A stretch of DNA of 64,000 bases, taken from NCBI RefSeq assembly GCF_029227915.1, contig NC_079881.1:19381501-19445500 (forward strand). Reading direction: 5' to 3'. This stretch comes from Hydractinia symbiolongicarpus (taxonomy: Eukaryota; Cnidaria; Hydrozoa; Anthoathecata; Hydractiniidae). Each line of letters opens with the position of its first letter. Position 1 is the stretch's first letter. Of this stretch, positions 1 to 10,224 are shown piece after piece. Under the pieces are notes generated by a model. It saw only the letters and a list, made by a program, of their open reading frames with translations, did not search any database and was not told the origin of the DNA. Both the position numbers and the translations under genes were made by a program.

Positions 1-506
1 TAGTGCGTTTGATAAAACTTTGGACAAATTCTGACCCACCATATCCTATAATTGTAGTACAACATCAGTCTTTTCAACTTTATTTTCTTAATATTCGTTT
101 TTTGCTGCGCAATTGATTCTGTGAAATCTACGTTTTATTTCTCTATGTGCTCAGATTGTTAATTGTACGTCAGGTACATCCCCATAAACATGCCAATGGC
201 GGAGGAAACAAATGAATGCCTTAAATGCACCAATTTTGACGGGAAAAGTGCTAGCTTAGTTACACCCTTACAACAAGTGGGATCCTAGTATTTATCCTCA
301 ATTAACAAGCAATTCGGAAAAACCGTGCCGGAAGTATGGAACAAGACAGATGTGCTATCGTACTCAAATGGGCTGGTATGGACTTCCGAACCCAGAAGTC
401 GCGAAGAATTATTATAAAAAGCAAGTCTCTGAATTCTACACCTTTTACTGTCTAAAAGGCTGCAAACCCTACAGACTTCTCTTCCTATATACCATCTATC
501 CACTCC

Positions 507-1249
507 ATGTTAGTACGCTTTTTAGGTCGCGTCATAGATGGTTCTATTTCTGATAGAAAAGCTATTGACGAGCTTCAGGAGAAATTATCTGTAGGCCTTT
601 CAACTATAGACAAGTCAGTTTACAAAGTTCCCCAAAAATTGTGGATTTTACAACACCTTCTTATCCCAATTATTCAATGGCTTTTGCTGATTTATGAAGT
701 CTCAATGTCGTGCGCCAGTACTCTTGAGCAAAAAGTATCATCTTTTATAAGAAAGTGGCTTCATCTGCATCATTCCACCACCAATTTGTGTTTATACCCG
801 TTTATACCCTGTCCGTTACCGATAAAAAGCCTAACTTCCATACTAAAGTCATCAAAAATCAGTGGACACTTCTTGCTCCTAAGGGATTCGAAGTACCCAT
901 TGGTTTCAGCAGGCTTGCTAATATTAAAGGCGGGTAAATGGAGTGTATTGGGTACAGTTAGGACGGCTGAAGCTAAAATAAAGGTTAGATTCTTGATAGG
1001 TTCACCTCAACATGGTAAAAGTGGCCTAGGTATGCATCCCTACCCTAAAGTACTCACATTCAAGGGATGTTACCCTTCAGAAGATTGGTAACAGAAACTG
1101 CTAGAGACATCGATGCAGAATACCATATAAGTAAGGCTATGCAGTTACAAGTGCCAAGGTACTGGACCAGATGGGAGAATTACATTAAAAACGATCTCCC
1201 TAGAAATGCTTGCTGGGCATGCCCCCAAACTTGCTTGTTTTTTGTTTAG
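507..1249 (+). pseudogene. RT thumb / C-terminal region of non-LTR pol (broken)
   Basis: A long open stretch at 507-1091 is continued after a frame change by 1067-1249. Readable segments include KLWILQHLLIPIIQWLLLIY, SSFIRKWL and PCPLPIKSLTSILK, then WTRWENYIKNDL. This hydrophobic-helix/thumb pattern followed by a basic linker is what follows the RT palm in R2/NeSL-like elements. No YxDD palm motif is present, so enzymatic identity depends on the downstream CCHC and RLE modules. The frame shifts near 1085 and 1250. It is immediately followed by the zinc-knuckle segment. Confidence 0.6.
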
Positions 1250-1254
1250 GCTCC

Positions 1255-2052
1255 ACTTACGATGTTCTCCCATAACCAAGTAATTTGAAGAGGTGGCGTT
1301 TGTGCACTGAAACCTCCTGTTTCTTATGCGGTAAGCAAGTCTGCACCACAGCCCACGTCTTAGGTGTCTGCAAAACTGCCCTTTCGCAGGGTAGGTTTAC
1401 AATTCGCCACGATTCTGTTTTGCGTCTACGTTTAGAGCTTCTTACTGAGTTTATTACTTCTATTTCTTCCCCAGTAAAGCAACTAAATAACATCAAGTTT
1501 GTTAAAGCAGGTCCTCGTCCTCCTAGTAAAAAGTCTAAGCCCATAGGTCTCTTACATCTTGCTTCCGATTTGTTGCTTCTTTCTGACTTATTCTGTTCAT
1601 ATCGCAATAACATCGCTTAGACTAGATCTTGTCATGTACTCTAACAACAGTAAACGTGTAATTTTGATAGAGCTTACCTGTCCATGTGAGAAAATATGGA
1701 AATCTGGCATTCAAAGAAGCTTCCGAAGTATTCACCTTTAGTTGAAATTATTAAACAGAACGGGTGGAATGTAGATATCTTCGCAATTGAAGTAGGTGCT
1801 CGAGGTTATTGCTCCCGATCAGTTTCACTGTGTTTAAAAAGATTAGGTTTGAACGACAACAAAACTTTCCGAGCTGCGCGTAACCTTGCTGATGTATGTA
1901 TAAAATCCTCTTTTTGTATTTGGATTGCAAGAAATTCAAGTGAATGGAATCAAGATGGACTTATCTCCGTATCCTCCACACCAACGGGGCCTGATTCTCA
2001 AATGCCAAGAACAAAAACCTCGCCACAGAAACAAAAACCGAACTTACTGTAA
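1255..2052 (+). pseudogene. CCHC zinc knuckle plus restriction-like endonuclease (RLE) of non-LTR pol
   Basis: The zinc knuckle reads CFLCGKQVCTTAHVLGVC, i.e. CX2CX8HX4C, the spacing typical of R2-type elements, followed by QGRFTIRHDSVL. After a stop/frame change at about 1620, the RLE core is readable as RLDLVMYS...KRVILIELTCPCE in one frame and KYSPLVEIIKQNGWNVDIF with EVGARG in another. This fits the PD-(D/E)XK-like nuclease used for target-primed reverse transcription, where R-P/L-D, the E of ELT and the lysine segment form the active site. Breaks at about 1620 and 1695 make it non-functional. It continues directly into the USP domain. Confidence 0.7.
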
Positions 2053-2059
2053 GAGCAAC

Positions 2060-2978
2060 CCGTCTGAAAAGTTTTTCCTAGATTTCCCCACCCACAAGAC
2101 TGCTTCAATAACTTTACATGCAGGCCTTATAAGTAAAGGCAATACGTGCTACGCCAATTCTAATTTGCAAGCTTTAACTGTAACTCCTACACTTTGGTCA
2201 CAATGTGCATCTGAGTCCTCTTATGTTTCTCCTCTCTCCAAGTCAGTTTTGCTGAACTTATCTCTGCTGTATAAATCTCGCTCTCCTATAGACCCTTCCA
2301 ACTTTTTCAGAGCTTTGCAGTTTAAGATGTTAAGCATTAGGGGCGCTCCATTTAATTTAACACCTAACAGGGCGTTCTAGAGATACTTTTGCACATCTTG
2401 GATGAATTAACAAAACCCTCGCTTATTGCAAACAATAGCATTACTTATATTTTAACAACGACCATGTCATACAATTCGTGTCTTTTTTCATCTGGTAGGG
2501 AGGAGAGGATGACTATTGTGCCACTTGCTACCTCAAGTAGCGTTGCAAACTCCTTTTACTTGTTTTTCCAACCCAAAAAGCTGACTGGCTTTGTCCACAG
2601 TGTTCTTCCCTCCAGGATTGTACAAGAGAGACAGCTTTTAGTCAGTGTGGAGATTTTTTAATTCTCCAACTGAAAAGATTTAATTGTGTCGAGGGAAGAA
2701 AAGTAAAAAACAACCAATTTGTTAATTGTATCTCTCACTCTGGCAACATTTTGAAGGTACCTTCACATCCTGCAGATGATGTATCTTTTACCAACAAATA
2801 CAAACTAGTGGCAACTATAAATCACTCAGGCACACTAGCAGCAGGTCACTATTGGGCATTTAATAAAGATTGGAATGTAGACAAGTGGTCGAAATGCGAT
2901 GACAGGGCAGTAGTCAAGGGTAAGCCGTCTGATATAAATAACTCAACAGTGTATGTGTTGTTCTTTCTCAAGCTGTGA
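2060..2978 (+). pseudogene. Ubiquitin-specific protease (USP/C19) domain fused downstream of RLE
   Basis: The cysteine box reads GLISKGNTCYANSNLQAL (about 2123-2177), the classic USP Cys box with the catalytic Cys in NTCY. Later pieces are LLHILDEL (about 2389-2412), ILQLKRFNC (about 2660-2690, the family LQLKRF motif) and the histidine box: YKLVATINHSGTLAAGHYWA, a downstream W..CDDRAV, and a final STVYVLFFLKL ending at TGA 2976-2978. Cys, His and Asp positions are all recognisable, so an entire roughly 280-aa USP fold was present, though spread over three frames here. Deubiquitinases cleave ubiquitin from proteins; in a retrotransposon the role is unknown. No intron signal separates it from the RLE, suggesting one polyprotein. 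Alternative: a host USP retrocopy landed here, but the shared strand, the position before the element's 3' UTR and the equal decay argue for fusion. Confidence 0.65.
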
Positions 2979-3664
2979 AAACGCAAGTTTTGCTTTGCAA
3001 AAGGGGAAGGATTTCTTTTCCTTGCGATTTTATTACCCTGGCTGTTATTTTCACGGGCAGGCTTCCGTGATTCAGGAGTTTGCTCACTCTCCACTCTCTT
3101 AGAGAGTAATTAAAAGTAGCTAAGCAAGGGGGTTTGACAATCTGTCTTGTCTTTGGGTGTGACGGCCCCACTTTTATCCCCAGTCCAATAGGGAGGCCAA
3201 GTTTGCTAACTTTGTCTACAAGGTTAACGATCCTGATGTACCCACAGTTGTTTTTATAAGAAGCTTTGCAAAGGGGTTTGAAAAATCTTTTTGGGTCTTC
3301 GTGGATTTACGCCCACGCGTTTTATCCCAGTAATTTCAGGCTGGTCCTGACATAGGGCTTGTCCCAAGCGTCAATCACCTGTGTAAGGCTGGGTGTTGGG
3401 ATCCCGTAACACATGTGGAAAGCTACTGCCGGGTTCACAAGTCCTGGTGCATGGGTAGTTGTCTGCTCTTATTCATAGTTTTATATTTGTATTTAATTGT
3501 TTCTTTCTCTGTTGTATAGCAATTTGTAACTGTCAGTAGGTGTTTGTGATGTAATGTTTATAGAGGGTCTTTAGTTCAATTACCTTGATTCTGCAGACTA
3601 TCCTTGTAAAAAGGGAGATCTTGCACTGAATATAGATATCTAGAGGCTGTAACCTCTACAATTC
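2979..3664 (+). repeat. 3' UTR of the USP-bearing retrotransposon, with conserved hairpins
   Basis: It begins just after the USP stop. It carries the block AGCAAGGGGGTTTGAC (3122-3137), followed by a GTGAC...CCCCAGTC partner segment (3159-3184) that can base-pair (GGGG with CCCC, GACT with AGTC), and near the end a small hairpin AGAGG-loop-CCTCT at about 3641-3660. Related sequence recurs inverted at 8046-8590, and a diverged relative recurs at 5283-5700, 9480-9650, 14132-14365 and 22519-22770. Such structures in R2-like elements are recognised by the RT. Confidence 0.6.
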
Positions 3665-4195
3665 AAAAACAAAAGAGTCAGTAGACTTTATTTTTATTTA
3701 TTTCCTTATTTAAAGTCAATTTTACAGTAGTTAAGAAGAAAAACTAATTTAAGTCGACTAAAAACAAAACAAAAAAAGAAAAGAAAATCGCATAATAATG
3801 CTCAACAAAATCTCAGCACTGGGTTATATATTTTGCATGAGCAATCAGTACCCTTCCAAGACCGTATGGAATGACGAAAACTGCAAAGCGAAGAAGAATT
3901 TTTGATGGAAGATGGGACAGATAACCATAAAATTCCTGTACGATTAGCAAGACTGTTTAAACCATTGATAGTGTGCGGTAAGTCGAGCGCTTTACCAGAT
4001 TAACCTCTATAGGTATAACCTCAGCTAGCTTCAGCTCATCAGGAAAAATACATATTTCAAAATAAAAATTTATAATAAAAGTGAGGTAGGGCGTTATATC
4101 AATGCATAATTTAAGTAATTAAAGAAGAAAATCATTGACAGGAGAAGACTTTTTGAGTCCATATTACGTATTATTAACATCATTTACATCATTTT
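3665..4195. other. AT-rich interval, no gene seen
   Basis: No supportable coding region. It contains a 22-nt string (4122-4143, AAGAAGAAAATCATTGACAG plus GA) that recurs exactly at 58055-58076. Confidence 0.6.
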
Positions 4196-4957
4196 AGGAA
4201 ACAGGCTTGAATTGAAACATTTCTGTGACTTCTACACGTTTCCGAACTTCGATTACGCTCAGGTGATTTTCGTGTGCTTTTATTGCATTTTTTACAGAGT
4301 TGATATTCGCTTCGTTTGCATTTGCTTTAGTGGGTAGTGAGGATGTAGTATCTGCAAAATAGTGATTAAATACTTCACAGACATCTTTATTCTTTTTGAC
4401 GATTTCTTCATTTTCAATGAAGTTATATTATTCCGGTGATGAGATACATTTAAAAATAAGGGTTTCGTTGACTTCCAGAATTTTTTGCTATCAGCTATGT
4501 TAGACGTATCTAAATTTTCATAATATTTACGTTTTATAGAACGTAGTAGATTTAAAGAGTAGTTCCTTTGTCTTGTGAATTTTAGCCAACTCTCAGGAGA
4601 TGGGTTTTTATTGTATTTGTGACGTAATTTTGACCTTTGCATGATCGTCTTTCTTAATTCCTTGGTTATAAACGGTGCATGGTTAAATCGCAAATACCTT
4701 TTCTTCAGTGGGGCAAAGGAGTCTAATATGTTTATTAGGCATAGATGTAATGAATTGTAATCTTGTTTTTCTGAACAATGAATACGCAAGTTTGATTCCA
4801 AAGTCTTTTTAAACTCAATTAGATTAATTTTCTTTAAATTACGGTAATATTTAACATGAACATCACATTTGGCAACAGATAATTTCGCCACAGTACACAC
4901 AAATACATGCCAGTCAGATATCCTTTGCTCGATGGTCGAGCTATTTTTAAAACACAT
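4196..4957 (-). pseudogene. LINE ORF2 endonuclease-RT linker
   Basis: An open frame at 4292-4957 contains LRKTIMQRSKLRHKYNKNPS, FTRQRNYSLNLLRSIKRKYY and KKFWKSTKP. This basic, arginine/lysine-rich pattern (hAPFITKELR...KFWK) is typical of the linker between APE and RT in CR1/L2/jockey-type LINEs. Frame-shifted continuation is visible to about 4196 (VTEMFQFKPVS). The RT domain itself is absent. It lies directly downstream of the endonuclease C-terminal half on the same strand. Confidence 0.65.
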
Positions 4958-4974
4958 TTATTAATTTGTTAGAA

Positions 4975-5225
4975 TTAAGTCGATACAGGTAGGTAAATTC
5001 GCAGATTTGAAAGAAATTGGCGATATTATTAAACTTTTCAAGTCGTATAAAGCCAGAAATTCATCAAGCGTCGTATTAGTAACTTTTATGTTATAATCAC
5101 CCATAACAATAAAATGATCGTAAGCACTAATATTCACATTAAGAGCATTACCGATTTGAGTAAGGAAGTAGCGATTATCTAGATTAAGTGGTTTTTAGCA
5201 TCCGATGACAAGTTTCTTTCCTCAA
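4975..5225 (-). pseudogene. LINE APE endonuclease, C-terminal half
   Basis: In one minus-strand frame I read HFIVMGDYNIKVT (the GDxN motif of APE nucleases) and later CIDLILT (the C-terminal D-H/DhI box region). The N-terminal half lies at 5757-5999, displaced by the 3' UTR insertion at 5283-5700. Too short to be called independently, but order and strand agree. Confidence 0.6.
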
Positions 5226-5282
5226 GTTAATTTCGAGACACATAAAAAACAAAAACAACAAAAAACAAAATAAAAATCATTT

Positions 5283-5700
5283 TAGCAAGGGGGTTTGACT
5301 GCACTGGTCTTATCTTTGGAGAGTGACGACTCCACTTGTTACCCCAGTCACACAAGATTGTACAGAGTAGGACAGATGAAAAGGTATGGATGAAAGAAAT
5401 GTCTAGTTTCTGCTGAAGACTGTTCGCAGACCTCTTTTGAGGTGACTCAGCTAGACATTTTGGGTACTTTGGTTCAGGAATGTGAGTCGAAACACTTGTA
5501 CCCTTTACAGAAGTCCTGTCCTACTCTCTCTGTCTGTTTGTTTGTTCAATTTTTGTGCCAATTACCTCTTGGAAAAAGGAAGAATTGTGTTCCTTTATAT
5601 GAGCATATTCTTTAGAGGAGCAAAACCTCTAGAATTTAAATTTTAAGACTTTTTCTGGTCGAGTTTATCATTGTGCGTGCACTTTGTAATTTTCATTCTT
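5283..5700 (+). repeat. Solo 3' UTR of an R2/NeSL-type retrotransposon (family X)
   Basis: It starts at TTTAGCAAGGGGGTTTGAC, with paired GTGACGACTCC...CCCCAGTCAC, and ends with TTAGAGGAGCAAAACCTCTA (hairpin AGAGG/CCTCT). It resembles 14236-14365 plus 22519-22770 closely enough to serve as the empty site for the 8.15 kb insertion: GAAATGTCTAGTTTCTGCTG at about 5390-5410 is uninterrupted here. It is inserted antisense into the LINE endonuclease. Confidence 0.7.
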
Positions 5701-5756
5701 TTCAATATCACTTGGAAATAAATAACTATTAAGTAGTTTAAAAGATAATGCTTGAT

Positions 5757-5999
5757 TTACATAAAATAAAATACAATACCGCCGCCGTGAGCATTTCTGT
5801 CTTTTCTTAATATAACATAGTCCTTCATATAAAATTGGGCATCGGTAAAAGAAACATTGATTTTTGCTTCAGTTAGCAGTAAGACATCTACATTTTCTTC
5901 AAACATATGGACAATGGCTTCAAATTTATTTCGTAGCGAATTAATATTCAAATGACCAATTATTATGTTATTCAATTTTTTTTGTCGTAAAATTTTCAC
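5757..5999 (-). pseudogene. LINE APE endonuclease, N-terminal part
   Basis: It reads IIIGHLNINSLRNKFE, then VLLLTEAKINVSF and LRKDRNAHGGGIVFY: the N-terminal L-N-I-N-S-L and catalytic TE(T/A)K motifs of APE-type LINE endonucleases. It is cut at its 3' side by the family X insertion. Upstream on the same strand lies ORF1. Confidence 0.75.
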
Positions 6000-6065
6000 G
6001 TAATTAGATAAGTTACACGAACCCGTGCCATTACTTATTGAAAGATTTTTTATGTCGCAAAGAAG

Positions 6066-6760
6066 TCAATCTTCTATAACTTGTTGAAAATTTTGTGACA
6101 GTAATAACTTTCCTTTTATGTTCAAGTGCAGTCGACTGCGGTTCAAATGTTCTTTAGGGTTAATATTGCTATTGTCAATGAAACCGATATTTCTTTCATT
6201 ACATAAGTTTTGCAAGCGGTTGTTTACAATTAACACTTTCTCATTTGCGCTACTATCATAACTGCGTACCAAATCTGATATAATCGCATTGTTCTTATCT
6301 GTATTTAGATCAAGGGCTAAGTTTAAAATGTTGTTTGCGATCTCATGTGGCTCTGATTTATGTACGTCATTTGTACCACAGTGTAGAATTATATTGTCAG
6401 GGGACGTCTGCAGTAGAAATCATATAACTTTTCATACATTTTGTCGTCGCTCCAGAAAACGACTTGACAACAACTTTATGTTCAGCTGATGTAAGTTTCC
6501 AACCCTTCACTTCCTTTATCAAAGAGTCTCCAATAATTTGCGTTACTTTCTTTTGATCTTTGTTGCGTTGTGTTTTTCGCTGAGTAATGTTGAGACTTTG
6601 TTGAACTTCCCTTGGATCACTAATAGATTCATCAATAACTGAATGAGCAATTTGATTATCGTGAGTAAATGATGATGATTCTTTATTACTGCGACTCGGC
6701 TTCACAGGTTCCTTAGGTAAATTAAAATTTTCATCAAGTCTGTTATTATCTTGTGAAATT
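6066..6760 (-). pseudogene. LINE ORF1: SGNH/GDSL esterase-like domain
   Basis: The frame at 6397-6705 holds IIGDSLIKEVKGWKL (SGNH block I GDS) and VVVKSFSGATTKCM (block II G). A shifted continuation gives NIILHCGTNDV (block III, GxND, about 6370-6400) and, in 6066-6272, HLNRSRLHLNIKGK (block V, D/LH). Esterase-bearing ORF1 proteins are known in CR1/L2-type LINEs, where they accompany the RNA-binding function. The block order is correct. At least one frameshift interrupts it at about 6400. Confidence 0.7.
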
Positions 6761-7060
6761 ATGGTAGCCGTAAAATATTTATTAGATTATTTTTATTTCT
6801 GATTTCCTCTTCCAAAAACGAAATGCGGTCTTCTAGAACATTTATCAGTTTAATATTGACCCTGTCTGGAGAGTCTAATACTCGAGGCGAAGATTCAAGT
6901 GCGTCCGCTACCAGAGTATGCACATCGTCTTTAATTCGTCTAATAACTTTAGAATATATTCTATCGATAAACGATTCATCACTTTCTTTATTCTTCCCAT
7001 TGGCTATTGTTGAGGTATCTTTGTAAACATAAAGGATTATTTAGAAATCCTTCATGACTT
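6761..7060 (-). pseudogene. LINE ORF1 N-terminal coiled coil (relic)
   Basis: Minus-strand translation near 6780-6850 gives a heptad-like segment (INVLEDRISFLEEEIRNK) just upstream of the SGNH block. This matches the coiled-coil trimerisation segment typical of LINE ORF1 proteins. No clean start codon could be assigned. Confidence 0.4.
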
Positions 7061-7309
7061 TGTTCAAATTCCATAATTTTAAACCTTCAACTTCAACTTC
7101 CCAGTTGTTGCTTCATTACTTCCAATGTGTAAGACTAGTTCCATCATTACAGCTTGCTGTTTTGTTATCTCACAATCAAGGTCAAATGCCAACCAGATAT
7201 ACTCCAAATGCTGTTTATATCTACTAGCGTTTACATCACCTTTGTTTTCGGCCACCACATACGATTAATGCCAGCACAAAAACCATTAAACAGTGGCTTG
7301 CTAAATTTA

Positions 7310-7965
7310 GGCAACGCTTCTTGCATCAAATCAGGATGAACATCAACAAAAAACATAAGTAAAATCCAAATTGACATCGACACAGCAATCTGAAATTATC
7401 CGCCGTGCCTTTTATCGACCAAAAGCACATTCAATTTGATTTCCTGCATTGCGTAAATTGTGATTAAACATAACCTCTTTGGCATTATTGCAGGTGAAAA
7501 TTGCTATTATTATTACATTAGAAAGTATTGTATATGCCGGGTCTCCAGTTAAAAATGACGGCGCAGGTGTGTAACCAGGTACCAACTCTTGCTAACATAA
7601 TGGGTAACAGTCGCTGACAAATCTCTTTGCAACTGAACTGTTTGCGAAAATCGGTGCATGGTGTACACTACCAGGCCATTTATTTTAAACCTCCATAAAG
7701 TAGCTTTTCTCCTTACCTATCGCATGCTTTATTACAGAAGTAGTCTTTTTTTTTTGTGGATCGTTTAAAGGATATACGTGTCCCATTGGGAAAGCTAAAT
7801 TTACTTTCAACTAACATTGCAGCATGTTTCATTTCTTCTTTGGTACATGGAAATCAAATCAATTCAGGGCTAAGAATGTCATTAATTGCACCATAAACTG
7901 TTCGCAATGATTTTGACAAAGTAGCAAAAAAGACACCAAAAGAGTTACTTGTCATTTTTAAAGAT
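7310..7965 (-). pseudogene. PIF/Harbinger DDE transposase relic
   Basis: Minus-strand reading gives LSKSLRTVYGAINDILSPE, then FPCTKEEMKHAAMLVESKFS, KWPGSVHHAPIFANSS, LTGDPAY, and NQIECAFGR. The PGSVHDxxIFxxS and GDxAYPL boxes and the final QxxExxFGRLKxR box are characteristic of Harbinger transposases. The first catalytic block (xDGxH) appears deleted and several stops interrupt, so it is dead. The family differs from the intact element at 43241-46041, judged by the motif wording. Confidence 0.65.
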
Positions 7966-8045
7966 CCTTGGTCCTTTAGGTAATATGATTATAAGATAAC
8001 AAGACAGTAAGCTGTGATGATGAAACTGGTCTAATGACCCTTCCA

Positions 8046-8590
8046 GTTAAAATTGTAGAGGTTACACCCTATAAAGATCAAAACGCAGTACAAGATCTCC
8101 TTTTTTGCAAGGATAGTCTCCAGATTCAAGGTAATTGAATTAAACAACACCATCTACACAATACCATAGGTACAAACAACAGCTACACAAAAACAAACAA
8201 CATATAAACAGAAGACAAACATTACGCAACATTGCAACAAAGAATTTACTATAAATAAATAAGTAAGAGCAGACAATCACCCATGCGCCAGGACTTGTGA
8301 ATCTGGCAGTAGCTTTTCACGTGCTACGGGATCCCAAGTTGTCGCTTCTTACTAGCCGTTCGTGTTGGAACATCCGTTTGCGTCGGACCAGCTGTGGGTC
8401 AGGACCAGTCTGAAGTCAGTGGGGCAATCTTTGTGCATGCAATGTCACAGAAACAAAAACGATAAAAAGAAAACCCCTTATATAGCTTCTTCCTAATATC
8501 AGGTATAGCAGGATCGTTAACCCTGTAAACTAAGTGGGCCAACTTAGCCTCCCTACAGAACTGGGGTTATAATCAATATGTTAGAAATCT
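8046..8590 (-). repeat. Inverted copy of the retrotransposon 3' UTR
   Basis: Reverse complement of material like 3160-3660. Shared blocks include GGATCGTTAACC...CTAAGTTGGC, the GGGATCCCGTA-like segment with CACAAGTCCTGG...CATGGGT, and a GATCTCC...CAAGGATAGTCT block followed by a degenerate hairpin ending in CCTCTACAATT. No coding part remains attached. Confidence 0.65.
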
Positions 8591-9225
8591 GTTAAGAAAT
8601 ACGTAAAACTTACTGATCAAAATAAGAAATAAATGTGTACAAACCGTTAAAACCATTAACCCGTTATCATAGAAAAATAGGAGAACACAGTGTAAAATTA
8701 TCAAATGTAGTATTCTAGACTTAAACTTAACACAAACCCTGCCACTATTTGTTGACTTGTGTGGACACTACCCCCAACGTTTCATAGGTACTAGTGGAGC
8801 GCTACCAACCACTACAACATGAATTCTTTGAATACCAAGACTAATCCATAAATACCATGTATATGTTGATAAAGATCAAAATCAAAACAACAAGGTATTG
8901 ATAAACATTACCATGTATTGACACTGCCATTGGTAATACACTTATGTAGAGCGCTACCAACTACATATCCTACAAACTAACGGAGAGCCACCAGCTGTTC
9001 CAATCATAAAATCAATACCGTGACATGCAGTTCAAGCCACCAACCAAGGGAAATAAATTTATTTGTTTTTACGTTTTACTATTTTTTATTTGTTTTAATT
9101 TTTATTATGACTACTACGTGACCAATCCAACAAAGAACACCAGCAGTTCTGAACCCTTTCACTGAACTAACTGGTGCACTAAGAATTTAAACGGATTCAC
9201 CTTAACTAAGGTCCCTTTCGGATCA
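8591..9225. other. Interval without recognised genes
   Basis: It contains short direct repeats of TAG(A/T)GGAGCGCTACCAAC type (about 8786-8806 and 8947-8962) and repeated CCATGTAT(A/T)TTGA segments, but no coding signal I can support. Confidence 0.4.
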
Positions 9226-9479
9226 TCAGCGGTGAATCAACTTCCCTCTCAAGTGACTTAACCTGGTAGTCATAACAAAAGTGTTTACTATTTTTATTTT
9301 TTTAATCACTCTGCAATAAAATTTCGCAGAAACGTTTAGAATTTTCCGCAAATCTGTGAAGAACACCATGTCGTCAGTAGATGTTTCCCTAAGTTTTTTG
9401 TAACATGGCCATCTTAGCACCTTGCTTACTCGCCCTTGGTTAAAGCTCTGTTCATCTTTTCAAATGTGTTGTCCTTTTT

Positions 9480-9650
9480 GTTTTTTTATATTTTTTTAAT
9501 TAATTCCTTGTAAAAAGGGAGAATTGTGCTTTTAGAGGCATTTTCTCTAGAGGAGTACAACCTCTAGCTTATTTCCAAAGACCTAACATGTTGAGTTCGT
9601 CATTGCGGTGGCACCACCTCTTTGTAAATTATTTTCTCTCTAGCTAAAAC
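9480..9650 (+). repeat. 3'-terminal fragment of the family X retrotransposon UTR
   Basis: It has TTCCTTGTAAAAAGGGAGAATTG, then TCTCTAGAGGAGTACAACCT and a TTTGTAAATTATTTTC tail. It parallels 5570-5700 and retains the AGAGG/CCTCT hairpin. Confidence 0.5.
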
Positions 9651-9889
9651 ATTGTTTGATGATCTTACAAAGTCTGCCATGTTTGAAGTTGTGCGACCGA
9701 TTCAAAGTACTTCAGCACCAATTGAGGAGTAAAATATCTTTGATGGCATCTTACCACTTTTATGAGGCATCCTTACTATTGAAAATGGAAAGTCATCTCT
9801 TTTATCAAATAGACACAATGAAAATTCATATTGGTTAGGGTAATGTCTAGATCTAGGAATGATGCCTTGACACCACCATGCTCCTTTTT

Positions 9890-10170
9890 TTACTCAAGTT
9901 CAGGAGGGTAGATCTCGTGAAAATGCCTCTCAAACAAACCATCATTCTTTATAGCAATCAGATCATCAATAAATCTAAAGCTGTTGCCAAATTTTCTTGC
10001 TGCATTCAGATTCTCTTTCTTTAAGTCCCTTATCCACTGGCTTTTATAATAAAATAAAAAAGGGTTTCCCATGAATGGGGCAGAATCAGATCCCATAGGA
10101 ATACCTAATACTAGCTGGAATATAGTATTTCCACATGTAAAAAGGCAATTACTCGGGGTAGTTACGGAAT
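9890..10170 (-). pseudogene. Reverse transcriptase palm fragment, Penelope-like
   Basis: Minus-strand frame 9890-10096 reads MGSDSAPFMGNPFLFYYKSQ, then RKFGNSFRFIDDLIAI and HEIYPPELE. It has an (S/A)PF motif followed by the F-x-D-D palm motif. The wording matches, from memory, Penelope-like RTs rather than LTR or APE LINE RTs. It is truncated on both sides, with no in-frame extension. Possibly related to the Penelope-like N-terminal relic at 57330-57965. Confidence 0.6.
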
Positions 10171-10200
10171 GTACGATAAATTTGTGGGATATTTCTGTTT

Positions 10201-10224
10201 AAAACGCGGGTATACCCGCGTTTT
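10201..10224. repeat. 24-nt perfect palindrome
   Basis: AAAACGCGGG followed by TATA then CCGCGTTTT-type mirror: positions 10201-10224 are self-complementary throughout. It is GC-rich in an AT-rich setting. Confidence 0.9.

Larger units (their letters stand above)
1..3664 (+). mobile_element. R2/NeSL-type non-LTR retrotransposon with C-terminal USP domain (3' part, degenerate)
   Basis: A plus-strand relic whose domains read in the order RT thumb/C-terminus (about 500-1250), CCHC zinc knuckle (about 1310-1370), restriction-like endonuclease (about 1500-1950), ubiquitin-specific protease (about 2120-2975) and 3' UTR (to about 3664). The CCHC-RLE order after RT is the hallmark of early-branching site-specific LINEs (R2, NeSL, CRE groups). 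The catalytic RT core is not in the window: it is upstream or lost. Coding continuity is broken by at least six frame changes, so this copy is dead. A short conserved-looking stretch at about 330-410 (KTDVLSYSNGLVWTSEP in one frame) may belong to the same or a neighbouring copy. Domain order is seen directly; family assignment is inference from motifs. Confidence 0.7.
4196..7060 (-). mobile_element. CR1/L2-type LINE with SGNH-hydrolase ORF1 and APE endonuclease; RT missing
   Basis: Reading the minus strand from 7060 to 4196 gives a coiled-coil leader, an SGNH/GDSL-esterase-like ORF1 module, the APE endonuclease (N-terminal part 5757-5999, C-terminal part 4975-5225) and the endonuclease-RT linker (4196-4957). 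The element stops before the RT palm, so it is truncated at its 3' side. A plus-strand retrotransposon 3' UTR (5283-5700) splits the endonuclease, so that insertion is younger. The RT end of what may be the same LINE family is found separately at 33308-34491. Confidence 0.7.

Noticed and set aside
285-503. Minus-strand open frame in the first 500 bases
   Set aside because: Overlaps plus-strand retrotransposon sequence and shows no motif.
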